A stretch of DNA of 64,000 nucleotides from Mediterraneibacter massiliensis. GTDB taxonomy: Bacteria; Bacillota; Clostridia; Lachnospirales; Lachnospiraceae. Of this stretch, positions 1-9,930 are shown in pieces. Every line of letters begins with the position of its first letter. Positions within the stretch are counted from its first letter, which is position 1. The notes beneath the pieces are model-generated. The model saw nothing but the letters and a program-made list of their open reading frames with translations, was not told the origin of the DNA and ran no database searches. The stretch lies in NCBI RefSeq assembly GCF_001487105.1, contig NZ_LN913001.1, positions 113,295 to 177,294 of the forward strand, read 5' to 3'. A program made the position numbers and the translations under genes.

Positions 1-260
1 ATTTCTGCCAAGTTTTTTTCACTAATTTTTTCTTTTTTTAGGTCATGCATGATCATAGTTTAAACAAGTACATAGCCACAATCCCACTTCCATTTTCATT
101 AAATTGATTCCAAAAGAATTAAAAAACATTCATTGTCTGTAAGACTTTCCATAACCCCTATAATTTGCAGCCTTATCTCTGCCATGACTTCTCATTCCCT
201 TGGCACGGTTCCGCTTGATCTCGAAGCAGCATTTTCTCTTAATAAGATGCAACAAAGATA
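1..260. other. Gene-poor left edge
   Basis: AT-rich DNA in which I see no convincing gene. A short leftward reading frame begins at an ATG near 55 and runs off the window edge. It has an in-frame stop just upstream and no clear ribosome binding site, so it is not called. Together with the transposase remnant that follows, the stretch looks like decayed mobile DNA. Confidence 0.4.
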
Positions 261-401
261 TATCTTGACTTTTACTACCTCAAATATAAAGCGGTAAACA
301 GGCATTAACACAAACATGTACTCATAGTAACTGCCCGTAAATTTGTGCGATTGGTTTTTGCACTGCTCAAATACAATCGTCTATATTATCCGGCAAGATA
401 A
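261..401 (+). pseudogene. Remnant of an IS110-type transposase C-terminus
   Basis: One reading frame gives a short run containing VTARKFVRLVFALL followed by KYNRLYYPAR and a stop at 399-401. This resembles the C-terminal end of IS110/IS116-type transposases, recognised from memory and not by search. An in-frame TAA at 306-308 and the absence of the rest of the transposase show it is dead. The family assignment is tentative. Confidence 0.4.
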
Positions 402-724
402 ATTCGTCTACTTGCTGATCAGCTACGCCCTGCTTATAAAAAAACATGGTCGACAGAGCTTAGGCAGGTGCTTTTTATTTTCATGAAACATAGCAGAAAA
501 TATGTGTTTTTATTATCCATTCTCATTTTACATCACACCACTGGACTATGATTATTCAACAAAATTCTATACTATTTTCATTATTATACATTTACAAATT
601 GTTAAATACAAGAAAATATGATACTATGCAGACAAATAAACAGATGTTTTCAATCACGGAAATGCTATTTTATAGTTAAAAATAGAGTATTCTTTAAAAA
701 CATAAAGGAGATGAAAGACATATC
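402..724. other. Intergenic DNA upstream of the HD-domain gene
   Basis: AT-rich non-coding sequence. The only recognisable element is an AAGGAG Shine-Dalgarno at 705-710, which lies 14 bases before the ATG at 725. An ATG immediately after the Shine-Dalgarno opens a five-codon frame (MKDIS, stop) whose TGA overlaps the start of the next gene as ATGA. I saw no clear promoter. Confidence 0.4.
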
Positions 725-1330
725 ATGAAAGATCCTATAACAATCTCTGACGCAAAACAAGAATTAAAAATAGCTGAAAGGCAAAATCCCGGACTATGGA
801 TTGCCCATTCTTATCATGTAGGAGCGGCAGCAAAGTATATTGCCGAAGCGTGCAAAACGCTAGATGTGGAAAAAGCTTATATTTGCGGCATTTTGCATGA
901 TATAGGACGAAGAAATGGCAAATCTGCTTTAAAGCATGCCATAGACGGATATGAATATGCTATGTCCAAAGGATGGAATAGTGTGGCAAGGATATGTCTT
1001 ACTCACTCATTTCCGGTCAAAGACATCACAACAGATATATCGAAAGCAGATATCAATGAAAAACAATACCAATTTATGAAGCGCTATTTAGAAGAAACAG
1101 AGTATGATGATTATGACAAATTGATCATACTTTGTGATTCTCTTGCTGATGCACAAGGTTTTTGTATTTTGGAAAAAAGATTTGTAGATACGACATGTCG
1201 ATACGGTATATATCCATTTACGATAGACCGTTGGAAGCAGACATACCAATATAAAGAATATTTTGAAAAAATGCTAGGAGCGTCTGTATATACACTTTTA
1301 CCGAATATAGACAAATGTATTTATAGCTAA
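725..1330 (+). CDS. HD-domain hydrolase (HDIG type)
   Basis: This 201-residue soluble protein carries the metal-dependent HD phosphohydrolase pattern. Histidines at 28 and 31 lie in HSYHVG, the HD pair is in GILHDIGRR at about 56-62, and an Asp in LCDSLADAQ near 137 could complete the metal site. Related bacterial proteins act on nucleotides or are uncharacterised, so the substrate here is unknown. The gene stands alone with decayed DNA on its left and a convergent esterase gene on its right. The start is the ATG at 725, although its ribosome binding site spacing (14) is long. Confidence 0.8.
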   Translation: MKDPITISDAKQELKIAERQNPGLWIAHSYHVGAAAKYIAEACKTLDVEKAYICGILHDIGRRNGKSALKHAIDGYEYAMSKGWNSVARICLTHSFPVKDITTDISKADINEKQYQFMKRYLEETEYDDYDKLIILCDSLADAQGFCILEKRFVDTTCRYGIYPFTIDRWKQTYQYKEYFEKMLGASVYTLLPNIDKCIYS

Positions 1331-1483
1331 GATACCTTTAAGATGTATACCCATCCGTATATCTCGTGATACATTCCTTTCAGGCAGTGTAGCACGTCAA
1401 GATATATTTTATAAAAAAAGAAGTACAAACGATTGAAAATGATTACTCTGAATTCTCGTCAGTACCTCTTTTATCAAAATTTT

Positions 1484-2203
1484 TTACTTAATAAAAAACC
1501 GAAGTGTATCTTTCAAAATTTCTGCCATTATATCATACCCAAATACATTAGGATGAAGACCTTCCAAACTCAATTCTCTCCTTAGAGAATATCCGTCTTC
1601 ATTCAAAAAAGATGGATAATAATCTACAAAAACAACACCATATTTCTGTGCCTTTTTTTTCAGTTCCTGATTATACAAATGCACATATTTTTGTCTGTCA
1701 CGTTCGTGGTTTGTCCATTCCATACAAGTAGGTAAAATAGAGCAAAGCACTACAGATACTTGTTCTTCTACAGAAATCTTTACTATTTTTTCCATATTTG
1801 TCAGAGCTTCTTGCAGAATATTTTCTAATCTTTTTCCTTCTTCCTGCTTCCAATAATCAAACTCCAAATCCCAAGAATCATTAATTCCTGCCATTATAAC
1901 TACTATTTTAGGTTTTAGTTGAACAGCATCTGCCCTAAATCGATGAAGAAGAGATGAAGTTCTGTCTCCTCCAATTCCTCGGTTTATGATCCGAAGTGGA
2001 TACTCTTGAAAATATGCGGATAATTCCCACATTTGTATAATTGAATCTCCAATAAACACCATGTCTACTTTACATTCTTTTTGTATAAGTGTTTGATTTT
2101 TACAATCAAATTCCATTCTTCTTTCATCAGCCCTCATGACTTGTGAAAGATACCCTGGCTTTATCCATGGTTTCATTTGTAATATATTTTTTTGAATGCT
2201 CAT
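1484..2203 (-). CDS. SGNH/GDSL-family esterase
   Basis: The 239-residue protein has the SGNH blocks: FIGDS with the nucleophile Ser near 54, GIGGDRT near 75, AGIND near 105 (block III Asn), and GLHPN near 217 (catalytic His). It lacks a signal peptide, so it is probably cytoplasmic. Members of this group deacetylate carbohydrates or hydrolyse small esters. It is the last gene of a leftward operon and follows the ADP-ribosylglycohydrolase-fold gene by 3 bases, which suggests it removes acyl groups from an imported sugar. AAAGGTAG precedes the ATG. Confidence 0.85.
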   Translation of the reverse strand: MSIQKNILQMKPWIKPGYLSQVMRADERRMEFDCKNQTLIQKECKVDMVFIGDSIIQMWELSAYFQEYPLRIINRGIGGDRTSSLLHRFRADAVQLKPKIVVIMAGINDSWDLEFDYWKQEEGKRLENILQEALTNMEKIVKISVEEQVSVVLCSILPTCMEWTNHERDRQKYVHLYNQELKKKAQKYGVVFVDYYPSFLNEDGYSLRRELSLEGLHPNVFGYDIMAEILKDTLRFFIK

Positions 2204-2206
2204 GTT

Positions 2207-4147
2207 CTACCTTTCCCATATAAACTTATTTCGGCAGATTCCCATGACAGGCATCCCATGATTTTTCTCGCATACCGTACTCATACCGCCAATTGTAAAA
2301 TGTGCTTCTTCCGGAAAATCTTCTGCCTGAAGTTTAATAAAAATTTGATTCCATCCTTTTACAAATTTTGTAACTTTATAATTTGACAAATCTCCCAAAG
2401 CGCCGCCATTTCCCAGATTTGCCCTAAGCGGTGTTTTCTGAATTGTAGTGTGGATCCATTTTCCGTTTAAATATAATTTCATATATCCATTGTTCGGAAC
2501 TCCCAATACAACATCTTTCTCCTCTTCAGAGTAGATATGATGCAGAGCATAAATCACTCCCTTCTCTTTGAAGCGTGTTCCCAACTGTAAATCATTTCCT
2601 GTATTCCATTGCTCAGTAAAACCACAAGGCGGGCTGACAAACCACTCTTCCTCATTTATACCACAATCATCTTCTATGTTTTTTCCTGGATAAAGTTCAG
2701 AAATCATCCATCGATTTCCGCCTAATAAGACAATAGGAATTGCTGGGATAGCAGGTTCTTCCTCTATTTGCACTTTTAGCCAACAAATATTAGATTCTTG
2801 AATCTTCAAATTATCTGCCTGGATCTTACAACCGATTTCTTTTTCTCCTTCTGCTTTGATTTTAAATGTTTCGTCCATCGGCTCATATAAGCTAAAACCA
2901 TCCGGCATTTCTAAAGCTACATGCAATACTTTTTCAATTAAATGCGGATTTTCAAATTTTATACCTATTTCTGAAATCCGGTTTCCCAAAATCGCAGCAT
3001 CATCCTTATACTTCACCGTTATACTAATTGTTCCATATGAATAGGATATACTGTCTGCCTCGTATTCTTCCAAAAATGAAAGTTTTGGCATCGGAAGTTG
3101 TATATTAGAGCTCATATCGTCATTATCCGAAAAAATAATTTTACATCCCCAATACCGAAGCACTCGTTCTGCTTCTGCACAGACTTCTTCCGTCAGTTCA
3201 CGTATATTAGTAGGGGCAATCAAATTTCTGATTCCGCCAGTGGTCATATTTGTTGCGATATCATATCCCAATGGTTCTATCCATTTTTCTGGTAAAGAGG
3301 AGGCACCTCCTATGATTCCAAGTATTGCTCCTAAAGTTGCAGCTGTACAATCTGTATCCCATCCACAATTGACTGCCTTACATATAGAATCACCAAAATC
3401 TTCTCCGTATAGCCAGCCTATCGTCTGAAATGCAAGATTTAAAGGAGAGTACTGCGCTACTGGATTATAAAATGTGTCTACCAGATTATTTCGATTATCT
3501 TCATACTTCATACCCGCATGATAATTTTCAATACATTTTTTTACACATTGATACGTTAAAGAGGAAGATGGAATTGCTGCCAATGCCATATCCAAAAGCG
3601 AAAACTTATTTCCATTTATAAAAGCATATGATTCTAACACTGCATTAAATATTTCTCCATAAACAGATTCTCCGCCTCCATGGTCTACGATTGCATCTTG
3701 GTAAGCATACCATGCCGCCACTTCTGGACATCCCGGTGCAATACACGCCCACAATTCTGATCGAATAGGACTTCCCATACAATCTTTAAAGGAATTATTA
3801 TGCCATCCGCATACAGGAGGCAGCAATCCTTTTTGCATATTTTCTTTACTAAGTCCATACTCATCAAAATTATAAGCAACACAGTCTTTCCAAGCTTCTG
3901 TCAAATCTATCGCTGTAATCCCCGGTCCTTTTTTCTGCAGCTGCTGCAGCCAGATTAACTGCAGCTCTAAATCATCATTAGGGATCCCTCCTTCCGGAAG
4001 ATACGGATACCAGTTTATATGAAACATCTTCCTTTCACCAAATTTTCCTTCCAAAGGTTCCCCTAATGTTCCGCCTGCATTTTTGCCTAACCAGCATCCC
4101 ATAACTTTATCCCGAAAACATTCCCGGTTAATTTTTATTTGTTTCAT
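2207..4147 (-). CDS. ADP-ribosylglycohydrolase-fold protein with C-terminal beta domain
   Basis: The first ~330 of 646 residues form an ADP-ribosylglycohydrolase (DraG-type) domain. MGCWLGKNAGGTLGEP lies near 16, a metal-binding NDD at 57-59, and GWDTDCTAATLG at 262-273 carries the paired Asp residues. The remaining ~310 residues look like beta-sandwich material with no recognised motif. In sugar operons such proteins are thought to cleave N- or O-glycosidic bonds in small molecules rather than to modify proteins; that is an inference here. It overlaps the end of the upstream glycosidase-like gene by about 20 bases, so the two are probably translationally coupled. Confidence 0.85.
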   Translation of the reverse strand: MKQIKINRECFRDKVMGCWLGKNAGGTLGEPLEGKFGERKMFHINWYPYLPEGGIPNDDLELQLIWLQQLQKKGPGITAIDLTEAWKDCVAYNFDEYGLSKENMQKGLLPPVCGWHNNSFKDCMGSPIRSELWACIAPGCPEVAAWYAYQDAIVDHGGGESVYGEIFNAVLESYAFINGNKFSLLDMALAAIPSSSLTYQCVKKCIENYHAGMKYEDNRNNLVDTFYNPVAQYSPLNLAFQTIGWLYGEDFGDSICKAVNCGWDTDCTAATLGAILGIIGGASSLPEKWIEPLGYDIATNMTTGGIRNLIAPTNIRELTEEVCAEAERVLRYWGCKIIFSDNDDMSSNIQLPMPKLSFLEEYEADSISYSYGTISITVKYKDDAAILGNRISEIGIKFENPHLIEKVLHVALEMPDGFSLYEPMDETFKIKAEGEKEIGCKIQADNLKIQESNICWLKVQIEEEPAIPAIPIVLLGGNRWMISELYPGKNIEDDCGINEEEWFVSPPCGFTEQWNTGNDLQLGTRFKEKGVIYALHHIYSEEEKDVVLGVPNNGYMKLYLNGKWIHTTIQKTPLRANLGNGGALGDLSNYKVTKFVKGWNQIFIKLQAEDFPEEAHFTIGGMSTVCEKNHGMPVMGICRNKFIWER

Positions 4148-5858
4148 ATGTCTTTCCTTCTTCCAACATTCTTTTTAATGCATTTGTATAGAATTCTACT
4201 CTTTCCGGATTTAACTGAGCATCAAAAGGATATTTTTCTATAAACGAAGTCTGTAAAAGCCCTTCCTTATATATTTCCATTTCATGTATTGTTTCACATA
4301 AAAGTTGTGATGCTGTTTTTCCATCCAACAAAACGTCTTCTTCATTTCTTTCTGTCACGTATCTGCCAAAACAATACCCTCTTGCTGTAAGTCTAAACCC
4401 GCGTACGTACCAACGCATAAATGCAAAGTGCTCTTTCATCTTCTCATAGGCTGTTTCTGTTAGTCCCATATTTTCTTTTTCAACCAGATCTACCAACTTT
4501 TCACATGCTATATATGCATCTTCTTTATCGGATACAATTTTAGCGATATTCTCTTTTGTCATCTCTAATGCATCTTTTTTCTCTGGATCCCATTCACTTA
4601 AACTATGATGTGTGCCTCCGATAAAGGTAAATTGTTCTGGTGTCAGATGCATACAACTATCGTTTGAAAATAAACATCCATTTACAAAATTGGTCTTTTC
4701 GACAATCGGCCATGTCTCATCCATAATTTCTTTAATTTTTTTGACACATTTCTTTACTTCTCCCGGATTTAATGTGTCACTAATCAAATGTTCTCCCTGC
4801 AGCCACCGTAAATAAATTTCTTCTTCCTGAATATTTTCATTCTCAGCATATGCTGCAATTGCGTACAAATTCACCATATTTAAATTATCAAAACAAGTCC
4901 AGTCCTGAACCCCTTCCCAATCTGTTCTTGCCAAGAAGCCGCTTACTTTATGTTCTTTTCCATATTTCAGCCTACGTTTGATATCTGAAAGCATTGCCGA
5001 TGGCTGTGCACCCCAGCCAAAAAACTGACCATTCACATCATACTCTGTAATCTGCTGGTGATTACCTACCTTTCCCATCAGTGGATTGTCCGGGAAAGTA
5101 GGATAAAAATCATGGGGTGTATTTTTCAAAGACAGTACTATTTCTTCCGGCATATCGATAAATGCTTTCTGAAATCTGTCTTGTTCTGCCTTTGTATAGA
5201 TAAAATCTCGGATAATTAATTTCTTTCCTGCTTCTTCAAAAGGTTTATACATTGCCATAATCATGTTTTTATACCATTCTACCGGATCCAGATTCCGGCA
5301 TCTTTCACATCCACATGCAAATGTATTGCTTATTGCAAGCCTTGCTTCACCTGTGCCGATAGAACAAACAATACCCGCCAGATCCGGCAAAGCAAGAAAG
5401 AGTTCTTTATATTTATATGGTAAAAATTCTTCATACCAAAATGGATTACTTGGACAAATTGTTCCATCCTCTTGCATAAGCTCTTTTTTATATTTCAAAA
5501 CAAAATCAGAAAACCACAACTCTTTATTTTCAAAATAAATATCTACACCCGCTTCTTTTGCTTCTCTAATCACATGATTTATATAATCCCTTCTATTTAA
5601 ATTCAAATTTTCACGCAGTGCATGATTTAGAATAGGATGATCTACTTCTAAAAAAGCATCATAATAACTTTTTGGATTACCGCTTCCACCCAAAAACTTT
5701 GCCGGAAAAACAATTTTATCTTCTATTCCAGGTTCATGAAAAACCATTGCATTCATATTGTTGCGTACCATAAAATCCAAACGTCTTCTTATTTCCTCTA
5801 AATTCCATATTTGTGTAAAATCATGAATTTCCATTGCTCGAAAAGTATACGTTTCCAT
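4128..5858 (-). CDS. Glycoside-hydrolase-like protein, family not assigned
   Basis: A 576-residue cytoplasmic protein without a signal peptide. Its start (IWNLEEIRRRLDFMVRNNMN) and internal pieces such as GIVCSIGTGEAR and GFLARTDWEGVQDW look like a TIM-barrel glycosidase of the broad GH20/GH67/GH84/GH115 kind, but I cannot place it in a family. Three cysteines at 182, 184 and 187 (ACGCERC) may bind a metal. It lies between the permease gene and the ADP-ribosylglycohydrolase gene in a sugar-uptake operon, which supports a role in breaking down the imported compound. AAAGGAGAG precedes the ATG at 5858. Confidence 0.6.
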   Translation of the reverse strand: METYTFRAMEIHDFTQIWNLEEIRRRLDFMVRNNMNAMVFHEPGIEDKIVFPAKFLGGSGNPKSYYDAFLEVDHPILNHALRENLNLNRRDYINHVIREAKEAGVDIYFENKELWFSDFVLKYKKELMQEDGTICPSNPFWYEEFLPYKYKELFLALPDLAGIVCSIGTGEARLAISNTFACGCERCRNLDPVEWYKNMIMAMYKPFEEAGKKLIIRDFIYTKAEQDRFQKAFIDMPEEIVLSLKNTPHDFYPTFPDNPLMGKVGNHQQITEYDVNGQFFGWGAQPSAMLSDIKRRLKYGKEHKVSGFLARTDWEGVQDWTCFDNLNMVNLYAIAAYAENENIQEEEIYLRWLQGEHLISDTLNPGEVKKCVKKIKEIMDETWPIVEKTNFVNGCLFSNDSCMHLTPEQFTFIGGTHHSLSEWDPEKKDALEMTKENIAKIVSDKEDAYIACEKLVDLVEKENMGLTETAYEKMKEHFAFMRWYVRGFRLTARGYCFGRYVTERNEEDVLLDGKTASQLLCETIHEMEIYKEGLLQTSFIEKYPFDAQLNPERVEFYTNALKRMLEEGKTYETNKN

Positions 5859-5893
5859 TTATTAATTCTCTCCTTTTTCTATATAATATACAT

Positions 5894-6733
5894 TCAACCT
5901 TTTAAACCGGAAGATGCAATTCCTTCTACAAAATATTTTTGCAGACAGAAGAACATGATTACCAGAGGGATAATCGAAACACATGCCATAGACATAATTT
6001 CATTCCAGTTTGTAGATGCCGCAACATCCAACCCCATTCTCAATGCCAGGGAAAGAGGATATTTTGATACACTATTAATGTAAATCAATGGATTCATGAA
6101 ATCATTCCATGTCCAGATTGTCTGAAAAATACAAATAGATATCATAGACGGCTTTAATATAGGAAGAAGAATCTTTGTCAATATTTGAAAAGAATTACAT
6201 CCATCAATCTTAGCTGCTTCATCCAACTCTTTTGGTATTCCTCTTAAAAATTGTACTTCCTGATAAATAAAAAATGGATAACAGGCAAATAATGCAGGCA
6301 TCCAGAATGGCATATAACTGTCTAACCACCCAAAATCTCTAAACAGAAGATATCTTGGAATAATAAGAACCGCATTTGGAACCATTAAAGTCGATAACAT
6401 AATTCCAAATAAAAGTTTATTTCCTTTAAAAGAGAATCTGGCAAAGCCATATGCAACCACTGTACACGAAATAACAGTAAATAAAACCGTAGGTACTACC
6501 AACAAAAATGTATTTATAAAAAAATCTGTAAATGTATATTGTCCAGAAGATTCCCAACCTTTTATAAAACCAGACCAATCAAAATGTTCCGGTAATAAAT
6601 TCGTTGCAAGATTAATTTCTTCATTTGTTTTAAATGATGCGAAAAACATCCATACCAGCGGATAAATCATACATATTCCGATTACTGTTATCAGTATAAA
6701 GGAGAACCAACGCATATATTTTTTCTTTTTCAT
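5894..6733 (-). CDS. Carbohydrate ABC transporter permease (MalG type)
   Basis: Inner-membrane permease of the CUT1 sugar-importer family, with about six membrane segments and the ATPase-contacting EAA loop ELDEAAKIDGCNSF near its middle. It pairs with the permease encoded just upstream. The start chosen is the ATG at 6733. It follows GGAGG at the normal distance and lies right after the stop of the preceding gene, whereas a longer in-frame extension to 6796 would overlap that gene by about 60 bases. No ATPase gene is in the operon, so a shared MsmX-like ATPase elsewhere is expected. Confidence 0.92.
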   Translation of the reverse strand: MKKKKYMRWFSFILITVIGICMIYPLVWMFFASFKTNEEINLATNLLPEHFDWSGFIKGWESSGQYTFTDFFINTFLLVVPTVLFTVISCTVVAYGFARFSFKGNKLLFGIMLSTLMVPNAVLIIPRYLLFRDFGWLDSYMPFWMPALFACYPFFIYQEVQFLRGIPKELDEAAKIDGCNSFQILTKILLPILKPSMISICIFQTIWTWNDFMNPLIYINSVSKYPLSLALRMGLDVAASTNWNEIMSMACVSIIPLVIMFFCLQKYFVEGIASSGLKG

Positions 6734-6734
6734 C

Positions 6735-7613
6735 TTATTTGCCTCCTTCATCACCATAAAATACCCAATATCTTGAAGTAAAGAAAATAAAACCACTTAA
6801 ACAAAGCAGCAATATAAACAACAACCAAGATTCTGCACTTGCATATCCAAGATCTGATTTCACAAAAGCATCCTCATATATTTTCAGCGCCATAATATTT
6901 GTTGATTTCAAAGGTCCCCCACCTGTTACTACATATGCCGAGGTATAGTTTTGCAATGCATTGATTGTCTGCATCACAATATTAAACAACATGACAGGAC
7001 TGATCATTGGAAGGGTTACTTTAAAAAATACTTTCACTTTTCCTGCCCCATCTATCTGTGCGGCTTCATATAATTCTCTTGGAACTTGTTTTAATGCCGC
7101 AAAGAATAAAACCATAGAAGAGCCAAACTGCCAAATATCGATCAACCCGATTGTAAATAAAGCATATTTTGGGTCTCCCAGCCAATTAATATCTGTTCCC
7201 AACAGATTATTAATAATGCCGGTTTTCATAAACATGACTCGCCACAGGGCTGAAATTGCTACGCTTCCGCCAAGTATGGAAGGAAGATAATACATAGTTC
7301 TAAAGATCCGTATTCCTTTTATCTTCATACTCAATATCATAGCTACAATCAAAGCAAATATTAATTTTGCAGGAACTACCATCAGGATATATTTCACTGT
7401 GACCCACAGAGAATTAAATAAATCTACATCTGCGGTAAACATTCTTATGTAATTTTCAATTCCTATAAATTGGTATTCTCCTCCTAATTTAATATCAGTC
7501 AGGGAATATCGAAAAGAATTTACCAAAGGAATTAATTGAAACATTAAAAAACCTATTACCCATGGACATATATACAAGTATCCTTTTGCCTCTCCAAGTT
7601 TCTTTCTTTTCAT
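6735..7613 (-). CDS. Carbohydrate ABC transporter permease (MalF/UgpA type)
   Basis: The 292-residue membrane protein begins with a cytoplasmic KRKK stretch and then about six hydrophobic segments. The EAA loop is RELYEAAQIDGAGKVKVF. It forms the translocation pore with the MalG-type partner encoded next. It sits between the binding-protein gene and its partner permease in the leftward sugar operon. The start is ATG at 7613. Confidence 0.92.
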   Translation of the reverse strand: MKRKKLGEAKGYLYICPWVIGFLMFQLIPLVNSFRYSLTDIKLGGEYQFIGIENYIRMFTADVDLFNSLWVTVKYILMVVPAKLIFALIVAMILSMKIKGIRIFRTMYYLPSILGGSVAISALWRVMFMKTGIINNLLGTDINWLGDPKYALFTIGLIDIWQFGSSMVLFFAALKQVPRELYEAAQIDGAGKVKVFFKVTLPMISPVMLFNIVMQTINALQNYTSAYVVTGGGPLKSTNIMALKIYEDAFVKSDLGYASAESWLLFILLLCLSGFIFFTSRYWVFYGDEGGK

Positions 7614-7668
7614 ATCTTCCCACTTTCCAGAAGGTTGACGTACTTGTCAACCCTCCTAGTTTCTTTTA

Positions 7669-9003
7669 TTATTTTTGTAAACGTTCTAATGTTTCTTCAA
7701 GAAGACTCATTGTATCATTTGTTATACTTTCTACGTCTCCCTGTCCATATGCAATTTTTTCTACACCATCCTGCAAAATCTCTACGACTTCTGTCGGCGT
7801 ATAAAGATTCTGATGTATTGTTCCTGTTTCTTCAGCTTTTTCAATTGCTGATATTAATACCGGATCTGCATACCCTTCTTCCTCGCAAATCTGCCGACCT
7901 TTTTCTGTAGCAGGAAGAGAACGACATGTCTTTAATGTATTGATCGCTGTCTCATTATTATAAAAATAATTCAAAAAGTCTGCCGCTACTTCCGGATGTT
8001 CACATTTTGAAGAAATTGCTAACATCTGCGGAGGTACATATAAAATCCCAGATTCTTTAGCATCTTCAAATTCCGGCATATCTAAAGCTATTGCCGTATT
8101 CTGAAAATCATAATACCCATCAAATATGTTAGATGTTGCACCGTAAACTAATGCCAATTCGTGATTAATCCATTTTGGATTTGTATTCAATTTTAACGCA
8201 TACGGAGCGCTGTCTGCCGCCGGTTCTATGACATTATTTCTATACATATCGTCAATCAATGTAAATGCCTTTTTAAGATCCTCTTTCGTAAAATTAATTT
8301 CCATTGTATCTTTATTAATTAAATCTTCTCCTGTGATCTGTGCCATGATAGAACCTAATAGTTCTTTTCCAAGTGTTTCAATATCAATATTGAATAAATA
8401 GTAGTTTTCATTTGTTTCATGAAGTGTTTTTCCCGCTTCAATAAAATCATCCCATGTTTTAATAGTTTCTGCATCCATTCCTGCTTCATCAAGAAGTTGT
8501 GTATTTGTCAGCCAGATTCCACCATTAATTCCTGTTGGAAGGGCGATCATTTTACCATCATAATAAGAAAAATTTTGGATAAACTCTTGATTAAAATCCG
8601 ATGTATCCAAAATATCTGCATAATCTTCCAAGTTTACAAATACATCACCAATTTCCATTAGATCCGAAACTGTATTTGCATTATATTGAATGATATCTGC
8701 AGCAGTTTCTCCTGAAAGCTGTGTTGTCAGTTTTTCAAAATAGCCATCATATCCCCCATACTCAGCTTCAATCTTTACATTCGGATGTTCTGTTTCATAT
8801 TGTTCGATCACATCCAAAGTAGCCTGATGTCTTACGTCATCTCCCCACCACATAAAACGTAAGGTAATCTGCTCGTCCGAACTTTCTGTGTTTTGTCCAT
8901 CTGTTTTATTTTCCTGCTCTGTTTTTCCACAGCCAGTAAAAACTGCTACCGATGTAACAAACATAGTTACTGATAATAAAACTGCCAAATACTTCTTTTT
9001 CAT
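7669..9003 (-). CDS. Sugar ABC transporter substrate-binding lipoprotein
   Basis: This is the first gene of the operon. After MKKKYLAVLLSVTMFVTSVAVF comes a lipobox with Cys in FTGCGK, so the mature protein is a lipid-anchored extracellular binding protein of the CUT1 family (SBP_bac_1 fold). RFMWWGDDVRHQATLDVIEQ and YPNVKI-like sequence (HPNVKIEAEYGG) are typical. The start is ATG at 9003, preceded by AAAGGAGGAAC. An upstream in-frame ATG at 9042 would add a non-signal-like extension. The ligand cannot be read from sequence; the enzymes in the operon point to an acylated oligosaccharide. Confidence 0.93.
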   Translation of the reverse strand: MKKKYLAVLLSVTMFVTSVAVFTGCGKTEQENKTDGQNTESSDEQITLRFMWWGDDVRHQATLDVIEQYETEHPNVKIEAEYGGYDGYFEKLTTQLSGETAADIIQYNANTVSDLMEIGDVFVNLEDYADILDTSDFNQEFIQNFSYYDGKMIALPTGINGGIWLTNTQLLDEAGMDAETIKTWDDFIEAGKTLHETNENYYLFNIDIETLGKELLGSIMAQITGEDLINKDTMEINFTKEDLKKAFTLIDDMYRNNVIEPAADSAPYALKLNTNPKWINHELALVYGATSNIFDGYYDFQNTAIALDMPEFEDAKESGILYVPPQMLAISSKCEHPEVAADFLNYFYNNETAINTLKTCRSLPATEKGRQICEEEGYADPVLISAIEKAEETGTIHQNLYTPTEVVEILQDGVEKIAYGQGDVESITNDTMSLLEETLERLQK

Positions 9004-9071
9004 AAATCTGTTCCTCCTTTTTTTATATTTAAAAATTAACACACTCTTATTTTTTATCCTAGATACGTTTC

Positions 9072-9101
9072 TTGACTTTTATTCTGACATTATGATATGA
9101 T
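9072..9101 (+). promoter_or_regulatory. Probable promoter of the two-component system genes
   Basis: TTGACT at 9072-9077 and TATGAT at 9096-9101 are separated by 18 bases and lie about 65 bases before the response-regulator start. The divergent sugar operon must be transcribed from the same 160-base gap, so a YesN-type activator site is expected here; I could not identify one. Confidence 0.45.
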
Positions 9102-9165
9102 TTTTTACATAAGTATCAATTATTAATATTTTTACTCTTTTTATATCCTAAAGTGAGGAACTCTT

Positions 9166-9912
9166 ATGTTAAATTTAGTTATAGTAGAAGACGAATCCAA
9201 TATCCGCGAATGTCTTATTCATTTATTTCCATGGGATTCTCTTGGAATACAAGTAACAGCCAGTTTCTCCAATGGGCAGGATGCTTTTCATTATTTATCT
9301 GTCGAGCATGCTGATATTCTTTTAACTGATATCCGGCTTCCAAATATTTCCGGTCTGGACTTGATCCGTATGCTTCGTGAAAATAAAAATCCAATCGAAA
9401 TTGTCATTCTTACAGGATATAAACATTTTGACTATGCGCAACAGGCCATTCGCTATCAAGTACATGATTTTCTGCTAAAACCTATCAAATATGAAGAACT
9501 GACAACAACAATGCTGCATATTAAAGAAATACTGGAAAAAACATCTGATAATGTTCCTCAAAACACACAAAATAATGATGACACTTATCATAAAAAAATC
9601 ATCTCTATGGCAAAAGATTATGTCCAGAAAAATTTAAATGAAGCTTCACTCGAAAATACGGCTCTCCATGTCCATTTGAGTCCCGGATATTTTTCAAAAT
9701 TGTTTCATAAGATAACCTTAGTAACCTTTTCTGATTATTTGATTCAATGTAAAATGGAACGTGCTGCAGAATTATTGCAGAATATTGATTTTAAGATGTA
9801 TGAGATTTCTTTGATGGTAGGATATGATAATCCCAAAAATTTTACTCGCGCTTTTAAACAATATTTTAACGTTACACCACGAGAATATAGAAATCACAAT
9901 ATTAAAGAATAA
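9166..9912 (+). CDS. YesN-type response regulator with AraC DNA-binding domain
   Basis: The 248-residue protein has an N-terminal receiver domain (acidic pocket VVEDES, phospho-acceptor Asp 55 in LLTDIRLPN, conserved Lys in FLLKPIKY) and a C-terminal AraC/XylS pair of helix-turn-helices over about residues 145-245 (DNPKNFTRAFKQYFNVTPREYR). It is translated together with the kinase gene 18 bases downstream. In this family such pairs sense extracellular sugars and activate the adjacent transporter. The divergent binding-protein gene is the obvious target. Confidence 0.93.
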   Translation: MLNLVIVEDESNIRECLIHLFPWDSLGIQVTASFSNGQDAFHYLSVEHADILLTDIRLPNISGLDLIRMLRENKNPIEIVILTGYKHFDYAQQAIRYQVHDFLLKPIKYEELTTTMLHIKEILEKTSDNVPQNTQNNDDTYHKKIISMAKDYVQKNLNEASLENTALHVHLSPGYFSKLFHKITLVTFSDYLIQCKMERAAELLQNIDFKMYEISLMVGYDNPKNFTRAFKQYFNVTPREYRNHNIKE

Positions 9913-9930
9913 AGAGGTCAGTACTACTTT

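Noticed and set aside
1..55. Partial leftward ORF beginning MIMHDLKKEK at the window edge
   Set aside because: No ribosome binding site, an in-frame stop just upstream and only ~18 visible codons; cannot be told from chance.
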